64,000 nt of DNA, from contig FMWZ01000006.1 of the NCBI GenBank assembly GCA_900103495.1, forward strand, positions 1 through 64,000. The letters run 5' to 3'. The DNA is from Lachnospiraceae bacterium G11. GTDB taxonomy: Bacteria > Bacillota > Clostridia > Lachnospirales > Lachnospiraceae. Below, piece after piece: positions 45,397 to 52,577 of the stretch. The first letter of the stretch is position 1; each line of letters starts with the position of its first letter. The notes beneath the pieces were generated by a model. The model was not told where the DNA came from. It was given only the letters and a program-made list of their open reading frames with translations, and made no database searches. The position numbers were made by a program, and so were the translations under genes.

Positions 45397-45710
45397 TTTG
45401 TTAGTGCTGCCATCGCGGAGAATACTAACAAAATTAATGGATGTTAGCATTTGTTAGTGCCGCCATCGCGGAGAATACTAACAAAATCAATGGATGTTAG
45501 CATTTGTTAGTGCCGTCATCGCGGAGAATACTAACAAAATCAATGGATGTTAGCATTTGTTAGTGCCGTCATCGCGGAGAATACTAACAAAATCAATGGA
45601 TGTTAGCATTTGTTAGTGCCGCCATCGCCGAGAATACTAACAAATTAATAGATGTAAATATTTGTTAGTGGAATGCCCGTATGCATGTACTAACAAATTG
45701 AAAAAAAGAC
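45397..45710. repeat. Tandem array of six 53-bp hairpin units (array 2)
   Basis: TTTGTTAGTG recurs at 45397, 45450, 45503, 45556, 45609 and 45661 (spacing 53, 53, 53, 53, 52). In each unit TTTGTTAGT is matched about 17-19 bases later by ACTAACAAA, a perfect 9-bp stem. The loop holds a smaller stem CCGC-CATC-GCGG; in units 3 and 4 it is CCGT, which still pairs as U-G. Unit 6 has a different loop (ATGC...GCAT) but the same outer stem. The array lies between the ends of two convergent genes and aligns with array 1 at 5879. Confidence 0.93.
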
Positions 45711-45735
45711 AAATCAATTAGTCATACAAGCAAAA

Positions 45736-45779
45736 AAAATACTAATGGAATTCAAAACCTGAAATTCCATTAGTATTTT
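45736..45779. terminator. Bidirectional terminator after array 2
   Basis: A 17-bp perfect stem: AAAATACTAATGGAATT (45736-45752) and AATTCCATTAGTATTTT (45763-45779), A-rich on the left and T-rich on the right, so it can stop transcripts from both psd and the radical SAM gene. It contains ATTAGTA, the same word as the arrays. Confidence 0.85.
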
Positions 45780-45793
45780 GTTATAATCCAGTA

Positions 45794-46786
45794 TTATTTC
45801 TTGCGGTTCTTCTTTTCTTCGCCGCCGATTCTGTTAGCGGCAGCCTGATCACCCTTCATTACAAGCTTAATCATATCTGTTCTGAAGCCGGCATCGATGA
45901 AGTCGCAGTTCTTACAGAAGGGATATTTGTGTCTTCCATCTACGATTGCTTTCCTGAGTCCCTGAAGCTTGGGGCCTTCCCAGACTTCTTTCACGGGAGT
46001 TGTGGATACATCGCCAAAATCAGTTACCTCTAAGCTGTCGCAACAGCAGATTCCAACCTTGCCGTTTGGAGTTATCCAAAGGTCTGTGTAGGGAAGGAGG
46101 CAGGTCTGTGTGTAAACCTTCTCAGTTGCTTGCTTGTTGGGTGCGGCGCCTGCTCTGTTTGTCAGGACCTCGCCCAGATAACGCATCTGGATGATAATCT
46201 CCAGATCCTCAAACTCAGCGGGATGAGCCTTAATATAGTCGTAAATCTCCTGAACATTCTTATGAAGCTTATATTCATGAGCGTAATTGTTGATGATAAG
46301 CTGATCAAGATAAGGCTGAAGCTCTCTTATCTTATCAAGAGTAAGAATAAGTCCGTTGGTGGACATGAAGATGAAGCTCTTTGGAAGCTTTTCTCTTGCG
46401 TATTTATGTCTCTCAACAATCTCAGTATCAAGAAGGGGCTCGTTGTTTCCATAAAGAGTCAGGTGACCCTCGTAACCCCAATCAGCCAGCTGGTCGATGA
46501 TGGAGTGATAGAGATCATCTGAGATTTTACAAAGGGGGCGTTTCTCACACTTAACGCTTGCGGGACAGAAGGAACATGTTGAGTTACATCTGTTGATTGT
46601 CTCGATGTTTACAACCTGGGGCATGGGAACCTGATCCTGCTCCACAAACCACTTGCAGAATGCGTCGCCGTCATGACTTCTTGTGGCAAACTGTAATTTA
46701 AGATAAGCGGCGGCTGCCAGATTGGGGGCAATTCTCCTTGCCTCGTATCCGAAGCGGCCTAAAAATGAACTGATTTTGATTGACAT
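45794..46786 (-). CDS. Radical SAM/SPASM protein
   Basis: 330 residues. The cluster motif CNSTCSFC (CxxxCxxC) in VVNIETINRCNSTCSFCPAS is at about residues 67-74, followed by LTLYGNNEPLLD and FMSTNGLIL. A SPASM-like C-terminal region has CLLPYTDLWITPNGKVGICC and YPFCKNCDF for a second cluster. Members modify peptides, proteins or sugars by radical chemistry. No peptide precursor gene is evident nearby. The next gene on the strand is a 164-residue protein. Confidence 0.88.
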   Translation of the reverse strand: MSIKISSFLGRFGYEARRIAPNLAAAAYLKLQFATRSHDGDAFCKWFVEQDQVPMPQVVNIETINRCNSTCSFCPASVKCEKRPLCKISDDLYHSIIDQLADWGYEGHLTLYGNNEPLLDTEIVERHKYAREKLPKSFIFMSTNGLILTLDKIRELQPYLDQLIINNYAHEYKLHKNVQEIYDYIKAHPAEFEDLEIIIQMRYLGEVLTNRAGAAPNKQATEKVYTQTCLLPYTDLWITPNGKVGICCCDSLEVTDFGDVSTTPVKEVWEGPKLQGLRKAIVDGRHKYPFCKNCDFIDAGFRTDMIKLVMKGDQAAANRIGGEEKKNRKK

Positions 46787-46841
46787 GTTTTATCCTCTTG
46801 TTACGATTTGGTCTTTACAGATAATACCATTGTTTATGGCT

Positions 46842-47336
46842 TTATTCAACGCTTTCAAGTTTAAGAATTTTCTGCATCAAATCGCAATCCTCAAACCATA
46901 CTTCTTTCAAGGGCCAGGGCAGCGGCTCCACGAAGTCCCTGTCCTTCTTGTCAAGGCGGTTAAGGAAGTCTTCAAAGGCCTTTGGATCCTTATATCGTAA
47001 AAACCCAAAATCTACTTTCAGGTATTTCCTGTCCTCTGCCTCGGCAGTTTTAGTCACCTGCTTAAAGCTGGGCTTGCCGTAAGAATCGTAGACGGTGATG
47101 TAGTCTTTCTGAATGATGGGTTCCCCCTCGTCCTTGGGTGGCGTAAGGCGCACCTTTCCCGTATCCACGAAATGCTTCCACATTGTGGCCGCAATCTTTG
47201 AAACGGGAGTTGGAAACTCCAGCTTCTCTTTTATTTCATATGCATTGTATCCAAGGTCTGCCAAATGCCTTATGGCTCCACCGCTGGCAAAATCATGGGT
47301 AAAATCCGCCAATGCCTTGTTGAATTCATCGCTCAT
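46842..47336 (-). CDS. Uncharacterised protein, 164 residues
   Basis: MSDEFNKALADFTHDFASGG onward, ending QKILKLESVE. Soluble, charged, with a helix-rich N terminus (IRHLADLGYNAYEIKEKLEF) that reads like a helix-turn-helix module, and a C-terminal part rich in Asp/Lys/Trp. I do not recognise a family. It is upstream of the radical SAM gene on the same strand, 55 bases away, and could be cotranscribed. Confidence 0.65.
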   Translation of the reverse strand: MSDEFNKALADFTHDFASGGAIRHLADLGYNAYEIKEKLEFPTPVSKIAATMWKHFVDTGKVRLTPPKDEGEPIIQKDYITVYDSYGKPSFKQVTKTAEAEDRKYLKVDFGFLRYKDPKAFEDFLNRLDKKDRDFVEPLPWPLKEVWFEDCDLMQKILKLESVE

Positions 47337-47351
47337 ATGTTTACCTTTTGC

Positions 47352-47379
47352 TTGACAATTGTAGATGGATTGGTATAAT
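47352..47379 (+). promoter_or_regulatory. Promoter of the antitoxin RNA
   Basis: TTGACA (47352-47357) and TATAAT (47374-47379), both perfect consensus, with a 16-bp spacer. It points toward the toxin gene and no coding sequence follows. Confidence 0.85.
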
Positions 47380-47385
47380 GAAAGT

Positions 47386-47468
47386 ACAAAGGTGTACCGA
47401 TAGACGGTTGCCTAAATATTTAGGTTAAAAAATAACCGTAACCTTGGCGAGGGGCGGTTATTTTTCTT
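47386..47468 (+). ncRNA. Antisense RNA, putative type I antitoxin
   Basis: A transcript of about 83 nt is predicted from the strong promoter at 47352 to the terminator AAAAATAACCG (47428-47438) / CGGTTATTTTT (47455-47465). It contains the hairpin CCTAAATATTTAGG and overlaps the toxin mRNA 3' end, including its stop codon. Its 5' end (GGTGTACCGATAGACGGTTG) resembles the toxin mRNA 5' end in the same sense. The terminator works in both directions, as in Fst/RNAII-type loci. Confidence 0.7.
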
Positions 47469-47547
47469 TATGTGAGATCTTGTATACAAGACCTACAATA
47501 GCGATAATTAAGATACAAAACTGAATCAAATCAGAGTAACTAACCAT
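47458..47547 (-). CDS. Holin-like small toxin of a type I toxin-antitoxin system
   Basis: 29 residues: MVSYSDLIQFCILIIAIVGL, then VYKISHKEK. A short N-terminal polar stretch, one membrane helix and a basic tail match the small holin-like toxins of Firmicutes (TxpA/Fst-like). The ribosome site GGGAGGG lies seven bases before the ATG. The message leader of about 80 nt has hairpins, including GGAGGGC-TGT-GCCCTCC, whose 3' arm could instead pair with the ribosome site. The promoter contains a LexA box. The frame continues upstream but that part has no start with a ribosome site. Confidence 0.8.
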   Translation of the reverse strand: MVSYSDLIQFCILIIAIVGLVYKISHKEK

Positions 47548-47636
47548 GGCTATCCCTCCCTTCTTACGACTGGAGGGCACAGCCCTCCTGAGAGGGCAAC
47601 CGCCTACCGTATCTGGTAGCACCTTCGTACAGTAAT

Positions 47637-47665
47637 AGTTTATCATGGCGAACTTACGTTCGCAA
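47637..47665 (-). promoter_or_regulatory. Toxin promoter with LexA (SOS) box
   Basis: On the minus strand TTGCGA (47665-47660) is 17 bp from TAAACT (47642-47637), which has a TG extended -10. The palindrome CGAACTTACGTTCG at 47649-47662, extended to GCGAAC-TTAC-GTTCGC, fits the Gram-positive LexA consensus CGAAC-N4-GTTCG exactly and covers the -35/spacer. LexA bound here should block toxin transcription until DNA damage. The same box lies 18 bases upstream of the holA start on the other strand. Confidence 0.82.
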
Positions 47666-47680
47666 CAAAAATGTGAATAT

Positions 47681-48664
47681 ATGCAGCAATTAATTAACGA
47701 CATCAAATCCGGAGAATTTAAGAAAGTCTATCTTTTGTACGGCGAGGAGGATTACCTCAGAAAGCAGTATAAGGATAAACTGCGCGCTGCCTTAACCACA
47801 GGTGAGGATGACATGAACTATGCCTATTTTGAGGGCAAGGACATTCAGGCAGGGCAGGTCATTGACTTTGCGGAGACGATGCCGTTTTTGGCTGAAAGAA
47901 GAGTTGTGTTTATAGAGAACTCGGGATGGTTCAAATCTGGCGGAGACGCCATGGCAGAGTACCTTCCCACACAATGTGACACAACTGTCATATGCTTCAT
48001 AGAGACGGAAATAGATAAAAGAAGCAAGCTTTTTAAGGCAGTTACTGAGAAGGGTTATGCGGCTGAATTTGCCAAGCAGAATGAGGAGACCCTCTTTAAG
48101 TGGATTGCAGGCAAGTGCAAGTCCGAGGGCAAGCAGATACGTCGAGAGGACATTTCCTATTTTATAGAGAAGACCGGTCCCGAAATGGACAACATGGCCA
48201 GGGAGCTTGAGAAGCTTTTTTGTTATTGCCTTGAGAAAAACGTAATCACCTCAGCAGACATTGATGATATATGCACCACCAAGATTGAAAGTCACATCTT
48301 TGCGATGATTGACGCCATTGCGGAGAATAAGCAGAGGGTGGCACTTGATAAGTACTACGAGCTTCTAGCCAATAAGGAAGCCCCAATGTATATTCTCTAT
48401 ATGATAGGAAGGCACTGTAACAACCTTCTTATGACCAAGGAGTTGAGGCTCAAGGGTCTCGACAACAGAGCAATAGCGGAGAGAACCAAACAGAAGGATT
48501 TCGTGGTAAGAAAGCAGGCCAATCAGGCATCAAGATTTGGCGCAGCTGACTTGAGAGCTGCAGTTGAGACCTGCGTTAAGGCCGAAACTGATGTAAAGAC
48601 CGGCCTTATGAGCGACAGACTGGCAGTGGAGACGGTTATACTGACTGCATTGAAACACGAATAA
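47681..48664 (+). CDS. holA: DNA polymerase III delta subunit
   Basis: 327 residues from ATG 47681 (MQQLINDIKSGEFKKVYLLYG). An upstream ATG at 47645 would add 12 residues encoded partly by the LexA box, while other HolA proteins start at about the position chosen here. The pattern YLLYGEEDYLRKQYKDKL, FLAERRVVFIENSGWFKSG, and a C-terminal domain with KEAPMYILYMIGRHCNNLLM fit HolA. It is the clamp-loader subunit that opens the beta clamp. Confidence 0.92.
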   Translation: MQQLINDIKSGEFKKVYLLYGEEDYLRKQYKDKLRAALTTGEDDMNYAYFEGKDIQAGQVIDFAETMPFLAERRVVFIENSGWFKSGGDAMAEYLPTQCDTTVICFIETEIDKRSKLFKAVTEKGYAAEFAKQNEETLFKWIAGKCKSEGKQIRREDISYFIEKTGPEMDNMARELEKLFCYCLEKNVITSADIDDICTTKIESHIFAMIDAIAENKQRVALDKYYELLANKEAPMYILYMIGRHCNNLLMTKELRLKGLDNRAIAERTKQKDFVVRKQANQASRFGAADLRAAVETCVKAETDVKTGLMSDRLAVETVILTALKHE

Positions 48665-48705
48665 ACAAGAATTTGAAAAATTTAAAAACCTTATAATTTC
48701 CTTAG

Positions 48706-48749
48706 AAACTCCTTTTAAACTTACCCATGGTAAGCAACGAAAGGAGTTT
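48706..48749 (+). promoter_or_regulatory. Hairpin enclosing the traX ribosome binding site
   Basis: AAACTCCTTT (48706-48715) pairs with AAAGGAGTTT (48740-48749), which includes the AAAGGAG ribosome site of the next gene. An inner stem CTTACC-CAT-GGTAAG lies at 48720-48734. Four more bases of T/G follow up to the ATG at 48754, so it also looks like a terminator of holA. A TATAAT at 48692-48697 could start transcription just at the hairpin. Confidence 0.6.
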
Positions 48750-48753
48750 TTTG

Positions 48754-49608
48754 ATGAAGAAATTAACAGGATTTAACTTAAAGTATTTGGCCCTCGTGTT
48801 GATGGTTTTGGACCATATACATTACATGTTTGAGTTTACGGGAAAGGTGCCCATCTGGTTTTCATGGCTTGGAAGAATAGCGGCGCCGCTTTTCTTGTTT
48901 TGTCTGATTGAGGGGTTTATTCATACACATGACAGGAAGAAGTACTTTAAAAAGATTTACCTTATCGGGGCCTTCATGGGGCTTGTGCAGTTTGGATTCT
49001 ACAACGTCTTGAGGGGATGTGTGAGAGGGGATGGTTTTTTCCCGCAGAATGCAATGCTTTCAAGCTTTACGGTACTGCTGATTATCCTGCAGGGTATTGA
49101 CTGGTGCAGGGAGAAGAAGTGGGTGAAGGGCCTTGCGGGAATTCTGGTGCCCCTTGCTGTCTGGCCCATATTGGTTATGGACGTATTGATGCCGGCCCTT
49201 ATGAGTGCGGGAAGTGATTTGGGGCTCTTTATTCTTAATGGACTTATGATGTCATTTCTGCCTGTGCATACGACGATTATTGACGGGGGAACCGCCACGG
49301 TATTTGCGGGAATTGTTATGTACGCCTTTAGTTTCTGCAAGAATAAGGATTTGAGGATTTTTGCCTGGGGAGTATTTTCGTTTTTATGGAATTTCGGCAT
49401 GATTCTCCTTTTCGGAGGAATGGGGGCTTTCACGGAAGATTTTCTTTTCTTCTCGGCCTATGAATGGATGGAAATCTTCGCGATTATTCCCATGTTATGC
49501 TACAATGGAGAGCGAGGCAAGGGTAACGGAAAGCTGTTCTACATTTTCTACCCTGCCCATGTGTATGTATTATTCGCACTTTCGATACTTGTATATAATT
49601 TGATGTAG
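48754..49608 (+). CDS. TraX-family membrane protein
   Basis: 284 residues from ATG 48754, after AAGGAG. About eight membrane helices. TraX/acyltransferase-3-like pattern: FNLKYLALVLMVLDHIHYMF, WLGRIAAPLFLFCLIEGF, and a C-terminal KLFYIFYPAHVYVLFALSIL. TraX acetylates F-pilin in plasmid F, but the many chromosomal copies in gut Firmicutes have no known substrate. Confidence 0.88.
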   Translation: MKKLTGFNLKYLALVLMVLDHIHYMFEFTGKVPIWFSWLGRIAAPLFLFCLIEGFIHTHDRKKYFKKIYLIGAFMGLVQFGFYNVLRGCVRGDGFFPQNAMLSSFTVLLIILQGIDWCREKKWVKGLAGILVPLAVWPILVMDVLMPALMSAGSDLGLFILNGLMMSFLPVHTTIIDGGTATVFAGIVMYAFSFCKNKDLRIFAWGVFSFLWNFGMILLFGGMGAFTEDFLFFSAYEWMEIFAIIPMLCYNGERGKGNGKLFYIFYPAHVYVLFALSILVYNLM

Positions 49609-49625
49609 GTGCTATTTGTGGCCGA

Positions 49626-49658
49626 TGTGCAATTTGGGGACTGTCCCCAAATTGCACA
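49626..49658. repeat. Dispersed palindrome, copy 5 (single form)
   Basis: GTGCAATTTGGGGAC-TGTCCCCAAATTGCAC at 49627-49657, with GGCCGAT in front as in copy 2. It ends 25 bases before the dtd start. Confidence 0.9.
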
Positions 49659-49682
49659 TAGTTCGTTCTGAAAGGGTATAAA

Positions 49683-50126
49683 ATGCGGGCAGTAGTCACG
49701 AGAGTTAAGGAAGCAAGCGTCACAATTGATGGGAAAACAGTAGGAGAGATCAGGAAGGGATTCCTGGTCCTTCTTGGCGTTCATCAGACGGATGACGAGG
49801 CAATAGCCAAAAAGATAGCGGATAAGATCTGCGGCCTTCGAGTCTTCGAGGATGAAAATGGAAAGATGAATGTGAATCCCACCGATGCGGGAGCTGAGCT
49901 TCTTATTGTGAGCCAGTTTACACTTTATGCGGACTGTAAGTCCAGAAGGCCGGGATTTAGCGAGGCTGCGAGACCTGACTTGGCCATACCTTTGTATGAG
50001 CTTGTGATTGCTGAGTGCAAGGCCAGGGGATTTAAGGTTGAAACCGGAGAGTTCGGAGCAGACATGCAGGTGGCGTCTGTTAATGACGGCCCTGTGACTA
50101 TACTTCTTGATAGTGAAGAACTTTAG
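49683..50126 (+). CDS. dtd: D-aminoacyl-tRNA deacylase
   Basis: 147 residues, full length. The two signature loops are present: SQFTLYADC (cross-subunit Ser-Gln) and NDGPVTILLD near the end. It removes D-amino acids from tRNA. It lies between two single palindromes and its stop codon touches the next one. Confidence 0.95.
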   Translation: MRAVVTRVKEASVTIDGKTVGEIRKGFLVLLGVHQTDDEAIAKKIADKICGLRVFEDENGKMNVNPTDAGAELLIVSQFTLYADCKSRRPGFSEAARPDLAIPLYELVIAECKARGFKVETGEFGADMQVASVNDGPVTILLDSEEL

Positions 50127-50156
50127 GTGCAGTTTGGGCCTGTCCCCAAATTGCAC
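50127..50156. repeat. Dispersed palindrome, copy 6 (single form)
   Basis: GTGCAGTTTGGGCCTGTCCC onward to TTGCAC. It begins at the base after the dtd stop codon and ends 13 bases before the AlkD-like start, whose GGAGGGAG site follows it. Confidence 0.88.
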
Positions 50157-50169
50157 GTAGGAGGGAGAA

Positions 50170-50841
50170 ATGAGCGTATACGAAAGATTATTGGCGGTGA
50201 AGGATCCGGAATATAGGGAGTTTCAGGCGAAGCTGGTGCCGAATATTGACCCGGCTACGATTATCGGGGTCAGGACCCCGGATATGAGAAATATCGCAAA
50301 GGAAGTGGCGAAGAGTAAGGAGAGAGATGCGTTTTTGCAGGAGCTTCCTCATAAGTACTACGAGGAGAACCTTGTGCATTTCTTTGTGATTGCGCAGATC
50401 AAGGACTTTGATGAGTGCGTGAAGGCAGTGGAGGAGTTCCTGCCATACGTGGACTGCTGGCCGGTATCCGATCAGGCAAGCCCCAAATCTTTTAAGAAAA
50501 ATCACAATAATCTCCTTCCCTACATTAAGAAGTGGATTGCCTCAGACCACGTATACACAGCCCGTTTCGGCATCCGCATGCTTATGAACGAGTTCCTTGG
50601 GAATGAGTTTAAGGACGAGTACGCCCAGATGGTGGCCGAGAAGAAGGGCGAAGATTACTATCTTAAGATGATGGTTGCCTGGTATTTTGCCACAGCTCTC
50701 GCCAAGAACTATGACGAAACCGTGAAGTACATCGAGGAGAGAAGACTGGACGAGTGGGTTCACAAGAAGGCAATTCAGAAGGCGGTGGAGAGCTTCAGAG
50801 TCACCGACGAACACAAAGAATACTTAAAGAGCTTTAGATAA
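50170..50841 (+). CDS. AlkD-like DNA alkylation repair protein
   Basis: 223 residues, built of HEAT-like helical repeats. Matches the bacterial DNA alkylation repair family: NIDPATIIGVRTPDMRNIAK, HKYYEENLVHFFVIAQIKDF, VDCWPVSDQ, and MLMNEFLGNEFKDEY. Relatives such as AlkD excise positively charged alkylated bases. Ten bases after its stop starts a response regulator gene. Confidence 0.85.
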   Translation: MSVYERLLAVKDPEYREFQAKLVPNIDPATIIGVRTPDMRNIAKEVAKSKERDAFLQELPHKYYEENLVHFFVIAQIKDFDECVKAVEEFLPYVDCWPVSDQASPKSFKKNHNNLLPYIKKWIASDHVYTARFGIRMLMNEFLGNEFKDEYAQMVAEKKGEDYYLKMMVAWYFATALAKNYDETVKYIEERRLDEWVHKKAIQKAVESFRVTDEHKEYLKSFR

Positions 50842-50850
50842 ATCAAAAAC

Positions 50851-51516
50851 ATGAAAAAAATATTAACCATCGATGATGAGCCGGAAATCCTGTCCCTCAT
50901 CAGAAGATCACTTCAAAATGAATACGAGGTGGACACCTGCCTTCGCCCCGCCGAGGAACTGCCAAAGAACCTGGCTGTCTATGACCTCATTATTTCCGAT
51001 GTCATGATGCCCGGGGAAGACGGTTACCGGATTGTGGAGAGAATCAGGAGTGAGGTAACCTGCCCAATTCTCTTCCTTACAGCCAAAAACATGGAAAGCG
51101 ACGTTATCTACGGCCTTTCCGTGGGAGCGGACGATTACCTTCGGAAACCCTTCTCCGTTGCGGAATTAAGGGCCAGAATCGCAGCCCATCTTCGCCGTGA
51201 GAATCGGGAAAACACCAAGATAATCAAGGAAGGAGATGTGTGGTTTTACCTTGATGAAAAGGTGATTAAGGTTAAGGGCGAGCCCTGCAAGCTAACGAAG
51301 AGCGAGTACGACATTGCGCTTTTCCTTGCAAGAAACCACGGCCGGATTTTCTCAAAGGAGCAGATTTACGAGCAAATCTATGGTTACGAGAAAGAGGGCA
51401 ACGACACAGCAATTACCGAACACGTTAAGAATTTAAGGAAAAAACTTATGAATCTCAGCACCGACCCTATCGAGACGGTTTGGGGAATAGGATACAAATG
51501 GAAGAAAGAAGAGTAA
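50851..51516 (+). CDS. OmpR-family response regulator
   Basis: 221 residues. Acidic pair at residues 8-9, phosphoacceptor Asp50 in LIISDVMMPGEDGY, Lys in DYLRKPFS near residue 98, and a winged helix with CKLTKSEYDIALFLARNHGR and AITEHVKNLRKKL. Complete. Its kinase gene overlaps its 3' end. Confidence 0.92.
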   Translation: MKKILTIDDEPEILSLIRRSLQNEYEVDTCLRPAEELPKNLAVYDLIISDVMMPGEDGYRIVERIRSEVTCPILFLTAKNMESDVIYGLSVGADDYLRKPFSVAELRARIAAHLRRENRENTKIIKEGDVWFYLDEKVIKVKGEPCKLTKSEYDIALFLARNHGRIFSKEQIYEQIYGYEKEGNDTAITEHVKNLRKKLMNLSTDPIETVWGIGYKWKKEE

Positions 51517-52373
51517 GAAAAGGAAAAGATGTAAGACTGGGAACTTTGCTTGCCAGATATGTGCTAATTGTGGCAGCCCTGCTTATTATCAGTTTCATTG
51601 CTTTCTACAAGGCTATAGTATATTTCTACACCGGTGGCAGGTGGAGAAATGCCAATCAGAGTGAAAATGAAGCCATGGCTTGGGCGAATGAGAGCGCGGA
51701 GACGGGGTATTTCAACAGAGACACTATTCCTGAAGATGTTGATGTCATAATCGATGACGCAGATGGGAACGAGGTATTCAGGATTATATGTAATCCGGAA
51801 TACGAGAATTACCTGAACTCTTTCAGAGAAGCCATTAAAAAGGGTGATGCTCCCGTGGCAAGGGCACGACAGGAGTTTTTTCGACAAATAACCACAACCC
51901 ACGAGACGGCCTATGTTCACTATAGCGTAACAGCGGAAAACGAAGGCCTGCTTTCAATCGCAATCATTTTTGTGGGCGTCTTGGATGTCCTGATTCCTAC
52001 TATTTTTTTGATCAGACGAATCAGAAAAAGTATCAGTAGCGTCAGCGAGTATGCAAAACAGATTACGGCAGAGAACCTGTCGGGCGAACCCGTTCGAAGC
52101 GGAATCCGGGAAATGAACGAGATCGTTGATGCCGTGGACTTCATGAAAGAAAACCTTGTGAAATCCATGGAAGATAAATGGGCCGATGAGCAAAAGAAGC
52201 GGGACGAAAAAGCCCAAATCGCTCATGACCTGAAAACTCCCCTCACCATCATCCGCGGCAACGCAGATCTCCTTTTAGAAAATTGCCACAATGATGATGA
52301 CAGGGAAGCCATCGAAACCATAATAAAAAACTCTGAGCGAATCGCCCAGAGTGTGCTGGATATACTGGAGTGA
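51498..52373 (+). pseudogene. Histidine kinase lacking its ATPase domain (truncated)
   Basis: 291 residues from ATG 51498, overlapping the regulator by 19 bases. Two membrane helices (LLARYVLIVAALLIISFIAF near 18-37 and LSIAIIFVGVLDVLIPTIFL near 150-175), HAMP, and a HisKA helix with the H-box AQIAHDLKTPLTIIRGNADL. The frame stops soon after, at ERIAQSVLDILE, and the N, G1 and G2 boxes of the HATPase domain are missing from all frames downstream. The stop codon is followed directly by a dispersed palindrome, so the 3' part was probably lost in a rearrangement there. Without ATP binding it cannot phosphorylate itself. Confidence 0.8.
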
Positions 52374-52408
52374 TGTGCAATTTGGGGACAGTCCCCAAAC
52401 TGCACATA
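52374..52408. repeat. Dispersed palindrome, copy 7 (single form)
   Basis: TGTGCAATTTGGGGACAGTC to CTGCACA, beginning at the base after the truncated kinase stop codon. Confidence 0.9.
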
Positions 52409-52417
52409 TCGTATCGA

Positions 52418-52556
52418 ACAGAAGAGCAGATATTTTACTAAGACAGACTTTATCGAGCCGTCGGTACTTAGGTGCTGTATTGTAGCACCTTATGTACCGC
52501 TACGTGCGAGATCTAAGTGCGAACGTGTCTGTCGTGTAAAATATCTGCTCTTCTGT
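52418..52556. repeat. Long branched hairpin, 139 bp
   Basis: The outer arms at 52418-52438 and 52536-52556 are perfect 21-bp inverted repeats (beginning ACAGAAGAGCAG). Further in, GACAGAC (52442-52448) pairs with GTCTGTC (52527-52533). At the centre CGGTAC-TT-AGGTGCT (52462-52476) pairs with AGCACCT-TAT-GTACCG (52484-52499) around a 7-base loop. No gene, T-run or known family. It fills the gap between the truncated kinase and the nucleotidase gene, and could be a small mobile element (MITE-like), a structured RNA or a cruciform site. Confidence 0.85.
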
Positions 52557-52577
52557 GAAAATCACGGTGGCGCCGGG

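Noticed and set aside
45397-45710. Array 2 as a CRISPR array
   Set aside because: Units are nearly identical over their full 53 bp; there is no spacer variation and no cas gene.
47645-47680. Earlier holA start at 47645
   Set aside because: It has no ribosome site, the added residues are encoded by the LexA palindrome, and related HolA proteins begin near the second ATG.
52418-52556. Long hairpin as a simple rho-independent terminator
   Set aside because: The stem is far too long and branched, and no U-tract follows it on either strand.
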